Shown here: positions 60,530-64,000 of the stretch, piece after piece
How positions within the stretch are numbered: the stretch's first letter is position 1
Layout: every line of letters begins with the position of its first letter
Assembly (NCBI RefSeq): GCF_018863415.1
Contig: NZ_JAHKSN010000004.1
Coordinates: forward strand, 137,501-201,500
Source: Deinococcus aestuarii
GTDB taxonomy: Bacteria; Deinococcota; Deinococci; Deinococcales; Deinococcaceae
DNA: 64,000 nt
Reading direction: 5' to 3'
Notes under the pieces: generated by a model
The model's database searches: none
Told to the model about the DNA's origin: nothing
Seen by the model: the letters and a program-made list of their open reading frames with translations, nothing else
Made by a program: the position numbers and the translations under genes

Positions 60530-60727
60530 TCAGCGGTCTGCCGTCTCGACGTGGTGCTCACAGCCGTCGCGCTCGAACATTGCCCGCCTATCCATTGCCG
60601 AGAGAGCGTTCGTACAAACGCCCCAGTCTGAGGCGAACTTGCCCGTCAACTCGACGTAATAGATGCAGTTCCAGCACTGCGGATGCGGCTCCTCCCTCTG
60701 CGCGTCGTCGTATTGGTATCCGCTCAA
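60530..60727 (-). CDS. Small four-cysteine protein (DUF3027-like)
   Basis: A 65-residue soluble protein with CWNC (residues 18 and 21), a later Cys in SDWGVCTN and a fourth in ERDGCEHH. The pattern C-x2-C ... DWGVC ... DGC with the NALSAMDRR segment resembles the DUF3027 group of actinobacterial proteins, and the four cysteines probably bind zinc. The likely start is TTG at 60727; AAGGAG is 16 bases upstream, which is too far, so the start is uncertain. It lies 70 bases after fabG on the same strand and precedes the cationic peptide gene. Confidence 0.6.
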   Translation of the reverse strand: MSGYQYDDAQREEPHPQCWNCIYYVELTGKFASDWGVCTNALSAMDRRAMFERDGCEHHVETADR

Positions 60728-60797
60728 TCCAACGCCGATGCGTCTCCTTGAAGTGGGCCGAGTTCCAAGCCAAGCAGTGCCGCTTCTCCGCCATACC

Positions 60798-61544
60798 TCA
60801 GTGCGGGTACAGTCCCCCGTCTACCCCGATGACCTGCCCCGTGATGTACCCGGCGGCGTCGGAGGCCAGGAACGCCACGAGGGCGGCAACTTCCTCGGGC
60901 TGGCCGAAGCGGCCCAGCGGAATACCGCCCAGGTACGTCTTCTGTACGTCCCCCGGCAGCCCCGCCGTCATGTCCGACTCGATGAAGCCGGGGGCCACCG
61001 CGTTCACGGTGATGCCGCGCCCGCCGTACTCCTTGGCGAGGGCCTTGGTCAGGCCGATCAGCCCGGCCTTGCTGGCGACGTAGTTGGCCTGCCCGGGGTT
61101 GCCCATCAGGCCGACGACCGAAGCGATGTTGACGATGCGGCCCGAGCGTGCGCGCATCATGTGCTTCAAGGCGGCGCGGCTGGCGGCGAAGGCGCTGCCC
61201 AGGTTGGTGTCGAGAACCGCGTCCCAGTCCTCGTCCTTCATGCGGATGGCAAGGGTGTCCCGCGTGATCCCGGCGTTGTTCACGAGCACGTCGAGACGCC
61301 CCATCTCCTTGATCACGGTCTCGACGAGCGTGCTCGCGTTGGCGGGCGTGGAGAGGTCGGCACCGAAGACCTGCGCGGGCACGCCGAGGGCGCGGATGTC
61401 CCCCGCCACGCGCTCGGCCTCCGCCTGATTCCTGCCGTAATGCACGGCCACGCCGAAGCCCGACCCGGCGAGCGAGAGGGCCATCGCGCGGCCCAGACCC
61501 CGGCTGGAGCCGGTGACGAGGGCGACTTTCCGGGGTTGGGTCAT
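60798..61544 (-). CDS. fabG: 3-oxoacyl-[acyl-carrier-protein] reductase
   Basis: A 248-residue SDR that reduces 3-ketoacyl-ACP with NADPH. TGSSRGLGRA is the cofactor motif, NNAGITRD follows, and the catalytic Ser, Tyr and Lys lie in NIASVVGLMGNPGQANYVASKAG. The GFIESDMTAGLPGDVQKTYLGGIPLGRFGQPEEVA and ITGQVIGVDGGLY segments are specific for FabG. Its ATG overlaps the stop of the DinB gene by four bases, so it is part of the coupled fabH-fabD-dinB-fabG operon. Confidence 0.96.
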   Translation of the reverse strand: MTQPRKVALVTGSSRGLGRAMALSLAGSGFGVAVHYGRNQAEAERVAGDIRALGVPAQVFGADLSTPANASTLVETVIKEMGRLDVLVNNAGITRDTLAIRMKDEDWDAVLDTNLGSAFAASRAALKHMMRARSGRIVNIASVVGLMGNPGQANYVASKAGLIGLTKALAKEYGGRGITVNAVAPGFIESDMTAGLPGDVQKTYLGGIPLGRFGQPEEVAALVAFLASDAAGYITGQVIGVDGGLYPH

Positions 61545-62083
61545 GCCTGCTCCAGACGGGTCTTCACGCCGCCGAGGTGGTGGCGGTTGTGGTAGAGGGT
61601 GAAGAGCAGCATCTCCCGCACGCTGAGTTCCCCGAGGACGGGGTGCGTCAGGGCGAAGCGGTCGAGGTCGGCGTCGGTCCAGCCCGCGAGCGCCGCGCGG
61701 ACGGCGGCGGTGGCCTGCGCGTACTCCTCGACGAGGGTGGCCTGGTCGCCCTGGGGATCGGGCACGTAACGGCCCGAGGCCTTGGCGCCGCCCGCCAGCG
61801 CGTCGCGGTACTGGTCGCGGATGTCGAGGTAGGAGCGGGAGGCCCGCCCCACCCCCCGCCGCCCGAGTCGGTCGCGCGGAATCTGGAGGGCCTGGGCGAC
61901 CGGCGCGTTCGAGAGGCTCAGGTGGTGGAGGTGGTGGGCCGGGGACCAGTCCTGGGCCGAGCCGCGCGAGAACTCCTCGGCGGGCAGCTTGCGGCAATAG
62001 GTCACCACCTCCCCCTGCATCTGGGCGAGCGCCTGGAGGAGTTCTTGGCGGGTGTGGGCCGTCTGAGCTTGCAGCGTGGTCAT
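61541..62083 (-). CDS. DinB-fold family protein (DinB_2)
   Basis: A 180-residue four-helix-bundle protein of the DinB/YfiT superfamily. The metal ligands appear as a His in DWSPAHHLHHLSLS and a His pair in LYHNRHHLGG, spaced as in DinB_2 proteins, with the LSVREMLLFTLYHN helix typical of the C-terminal end. Many members are thiol-dependent S-transferases using bacillithiol or mycothiol; Deinococcus makes bacillithiol. It is embedded in the fatty acid operon with 4-base overlaps on both sides (fabD before, fabG after), so it is made together with the fatty acid enzymes. The reaction is unknown. Confidence 0.87.
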   Translation of the reverse strand: MTTLQAQTAHTRQELLQALAQMQGEVVTYCRKLPAEEFSRGSAQDWSPAHHLHHLSLSNAPVAQALQIPRDRLGRRGVGRASRSYLDIRDQYRDALAGGAKASGRYVPDPQGDQATLVEEYAQATAAVRAALAGWTDADLDRFALTHPVLGELSVREMLLFTLYHNRHHLGGVKTRLEQA

Positions 62084-62976
62084 CCGAGATCGCCCGATTG
62101 TCCCACGTTCAGGGTCCGGGCGTCCGGCAGGATGCGTCTGACGAGGCCCGTCAGCACCGTGCCGGGGCCGAACTCGATGAAGGTGTCCGCCCCAAGCGCC
62201 GCGAGCCGCCGCACCGTCTCCACCCAGCGCACGCTCCCCGTGATCTGCCGCGCGAGCAGGTCCGGCAGCGTGGCGGGATCGCTGTTCGGCTCGGCGGTCA
62301 CGTTCGCCACGACGGGAAAGGCGAAGGGACCGAAGGAGGTCGCCCGCAGGTCCGGGGTCAGGGCGTCCCGGGCGGGCCCCATCAGCGCGCAGTGGAAGGG
62401 CGCACTCACCTTGAGGGGAATGACCTTCAGGCCCCGGCCCTTGAGTTCGGCGGCGGCGGCGTCCACGGCGGCCTTCTCCCCGGAGATGACGGTCTGGGTC
62501 GGCGCGTTGAAGTTGGCGGGCTGCACGACGCCCTCCAGCCCGGCGCAGACCTCGCGCACCACGTCCGGGTCGCCCATCACGGCGCTCATGGCCCCGACTC
62601 CGACGGGCACGGCCTGCTGCATCAGTTCGCCGCGCCGCCGGGTCAGCCGCAGGGCGTCCGCGAGCCCCAGCGTCCCGGCGGCGACGAGGGCGCTGTACTC
62701 GCCCAACGAGTGTCCGGCGGCGAAGGCGGGGGTCAGACCCGTTCTCGCCTGCCACGCCCGGTAGGCCGCGACCGACGCGGCCACGAGCGCGGGCTGCTGG
62801 TTGGCGGTGAGGGTCAGCGCCTCCGGCGGCCCGGTCTCGATCAGGGCGCGCAGACCGGGGAGGGTCCGCTCGGCCTCCGCGTACACGGCCTCGGCCTCGG
62901 GGAAGGCGGCGGTGAGGTCGGCCCCCATGCCGACGGCGTGCGAGCCCTGGCCGGGGAAGAGGGCGGCGACCCTCAC
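62080..62976 (-). CDS. fabD: Malonyl-CoA:ACP transacylase
   Basis: A 298-residue enzyme that loads malonate on ACP. ALFPGQGSHAVGMG is the N-terminal signature, GHSLGEYSALVAAG holds the catalytic Ser, and VSAPFHCALMGPA contains the active His. The GTG start at 62976 overlaps the fabH stop by four bases (GTGA). The family begins at this residue, so the longer frame upstream is excluded. It is the second gene of the coupled operon. Confidence 0.96.
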   Translation of the reverse strand: MRVAALFPGQGSHAVGMGADLTAAFPEAEAVYAEAERTLPGLRALIETGPPEALTLTANQQPALVAASVAAYRAWQARTGLTPAFAAGHSLGEYSALVAAGTLGLADALRLTRRRGELMQQAVPVGVGAMSAVMGDPDVVREVCAGLEGVVQPANFNAPTQTVISGEKAAVDAAAAELKGRGLKVIPLKVSAPFHCALMGPARDALTPDLRATSFGPFAFPVVANVTAEPNSDPATLPDLLARQITGSVRWVETVRRLAALGADTFIEFGPGTVLTGLVRRILPDARTLNVGQSGDLG

Positions 62977-64000
62977 ACGCCCACCGCTTCGCGCTCCGCC
63001 CGCGCCCCGAGGCTGGGGGCCCCGCCCCACCACCTCAGGGTGCCCGCCGCCCAGCTCAGGCCCCCGCCGAACGCGACGAGGAGGAGCTGCTGCCCGTCCC
63101 GGATGCGCCCGTCGTCGAGGGCCTCGCGCAGGGCGAGGGGCACGGTGGCGCTCGACGTGTTGCCGTAGCGGTCGAGGTTGACGACCGTCTTGCTCAGGGG
63201 CATCCCCACCCGCTCGCAGGCCGCCTCGATGATGCGGATATTGGCCTGATGCGGGATCAGCCAGTCCACGTCCGCGCTGCTCAGGCCCGTCCGGGCGAGG
63301 ACCTCGTTGCCGCTGTCGCCGAGCACGCGCACGGCGAACTTGAAGACCTCGCGGCCGTTCATCCCGACCGCCTCGCCCATCTCGAAACCGCCGGGGAGCC
63401 GGGGCGCGGCGCAGCGCAGGTAGAGGCTGGAGCCGCCCGCGCCGTCGGCCCCGAGCACGAAGTTCTGGAAGCCGTAGCCCTCCGGCACCGGCCCCACGAC
63501 CGCCGCGCCGCCCCCGTCCCCGAAGAGGATGGCGGTGTTGCGGTCATTCTGGTCCACGATCTTGGAGAGGGCCTCGGCACCCACCACGAGCACCCGCCGC
63601 GCCGTGCCCGCCAGGATCAGGCCCTGCGCCACGCTCAGGCCGTACACGAAACCGCTGCACGCCGTCGAGAGGTCGAAGGCGGCGGCCCCGGTCAGCCCCA
63701 CCTGCATGGCGATGAGGGCCGCCGTCGAGGGCATCAGGGCGTCGGGGCTCACCGTCGCGCAGATCACGGCGTCTACCTCGCGTAAGGCGTCCGGATCACG
63801 CGCGAGCAGGTCGCGCACGGCGCCCACCCCCACGTCCGAGGTGTACTCGTCGGCCTCCGTGAAGCGGCGCTCGCGGATGCCCGTGCGGCTCTCGATCCAC
63901 TCGGCGCTCGTGTCCATCCGCGCCTCGAAATCCGTATTCGTGACGACCCTGGGCGGCGCGTACGTGCCGAGGGCCGTGATGCCGAGGCTGGGGCGGGTGC
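62973..64000 (-). CDS. fabH: 3-oxoacyl-[acyl-carrier-protein] synthase III (5' end outside window)
   Basis: The initiating ketosynthase, condensing acetyl-CoA with malonyl-ACP. The frame stays open to the window edge, and the bases beyond the ATG at 63917 continue as family sequence (SLGITALGTYAPPRVVTN), so the true start is outside. The catalytic Cys is in STACSGFVYGL, the His in LIPHQANIRI and the Asn in YGNTSSATVPLAL. It is the first visible gene of the fabH-fabD-dinB-fabG operon on the minus strand. Confidence 0.95.
   Translation of the reverse strand, partial: TRPSLGITALGTYAPPRVVTNTDFEARMDTSAEWIESRTGIRERRFTEADEYTSDVGVGAVRDLLARDPDALREVDAVICATVSPDALMPSTAALIAMQVGLTGAAAFDLSTACSGFVYGLSVAQGLILAGTARRVLVVGAEALSKIVDQNDRNTAILFGDGGGAAVVGPVPEGYGFQNFVLGADGAGGSSLYLRCAAPRLPGGFEMGEAVGMNGREVFKFAVRVLGDSGNEVLARTGLSSADVDWLIPHQANIRIIEAACERVGMPLSKTVVNLDRYGNTSSATVPLALREALDDGRIRDGQQLLLVAFGGGLSWAAGTLRWWGGAPSLGARAEREAVGV

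Noticed and set aside
60468..60659. 63-codon frame on the plus strand beside the cationic peptide gene
   Set aside because: It is antisense to the four-cysteine protein gene, has no start signal, and its sequence is an Arg/Ser-rich shadow.

Overview
The window is high-GC chromosomal DNA from a Deinococcus-type bacterium. The grounds are the gene set and the promoter style. There is an OstA/LptD-like outer-membrane protein without visible LPS genes, a futalosine-pathway menaquinone gene, ThyX instead of ThyA, and many genes that start directly downstream of a TANNNT -10 box without a Shine-Dalgarno sequence. The genus is inferred; no rRNA or marker gene is present. I saw no tRNA, rRNA, CRISPR array, transposase or plasmid origin.

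Region 1 (1-24,900) is core metabolism and envelope: the end of an asparaginase II, oligopeptidase B, a beta-lactamase-fold hydrolase, a SpoIID / LptD-like / lipoprotein operon, lipoate synthesis (lipB-lipA), a sugar kinase-like ATPase, ZapE, an S4 RNA-binding protein, a triple-PAS GGDEF-EAL protein with eroded active sites, rlmB-galM, an HtrA-type protease, an EVE protein, thyX and a 2H phosphoesterase. Region 2 (25,000-29,640) is the glycine cleavage operon gcvT-gcvH-gcvP. It needs the lipoyl groups made by LipB and LipA, has a 9-bp inverted repeat against the gcvT promoter, and carries a long dispersed palindrome between gcvH and gcvP.

Region 3 (29,640-32,400) is an accessory island inserted after gcvP. 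It holds an AT-rich zinc-ribbon/phospholipase D-like protein, a VapBC toxin-antitoxin pair with a palindromic operator, an orphan ribbon-helix-helix antitoxin, and a nucleotidyltransferase overlapping a 69-residue putative antitoxin. Region 4 (32,480-49,540) returns to core functions: a very long RNase R with seven basic RGR motifs in a disordered N-terminal arm, an App1-like phosphatase, a two-component system, two tandem TolC-like proteins, prs, dnaJ, a secreted subtilase and an SDR.

Region 5 (49,880-58,350) holds a large membrane protein, a Rieske protein next to a possible Cys/His hydrolase, a 56-residue membrane protein preceded by a 12-codon leaderless uORF, mqnB-pdxH-mutM, pcp, and ppk with a coupled small gene. 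Region 6 (58,490-64,000, minus strand) is the fatty-acid cluster fabH-fabD-dinB-fabG ... acpP-fabF. The first four genes are joined by 4-base overlaps and include a DinB-fold protein. Between fabG and acpP sit two small genes: a four-cysteine protein and a previously unlisted 47-residue cationic/amphipathic peptide with its own terminator. The best candidates for new biology are the island, the 47-residue peptide, the leaderless coupling uORF and the extended RNase R.
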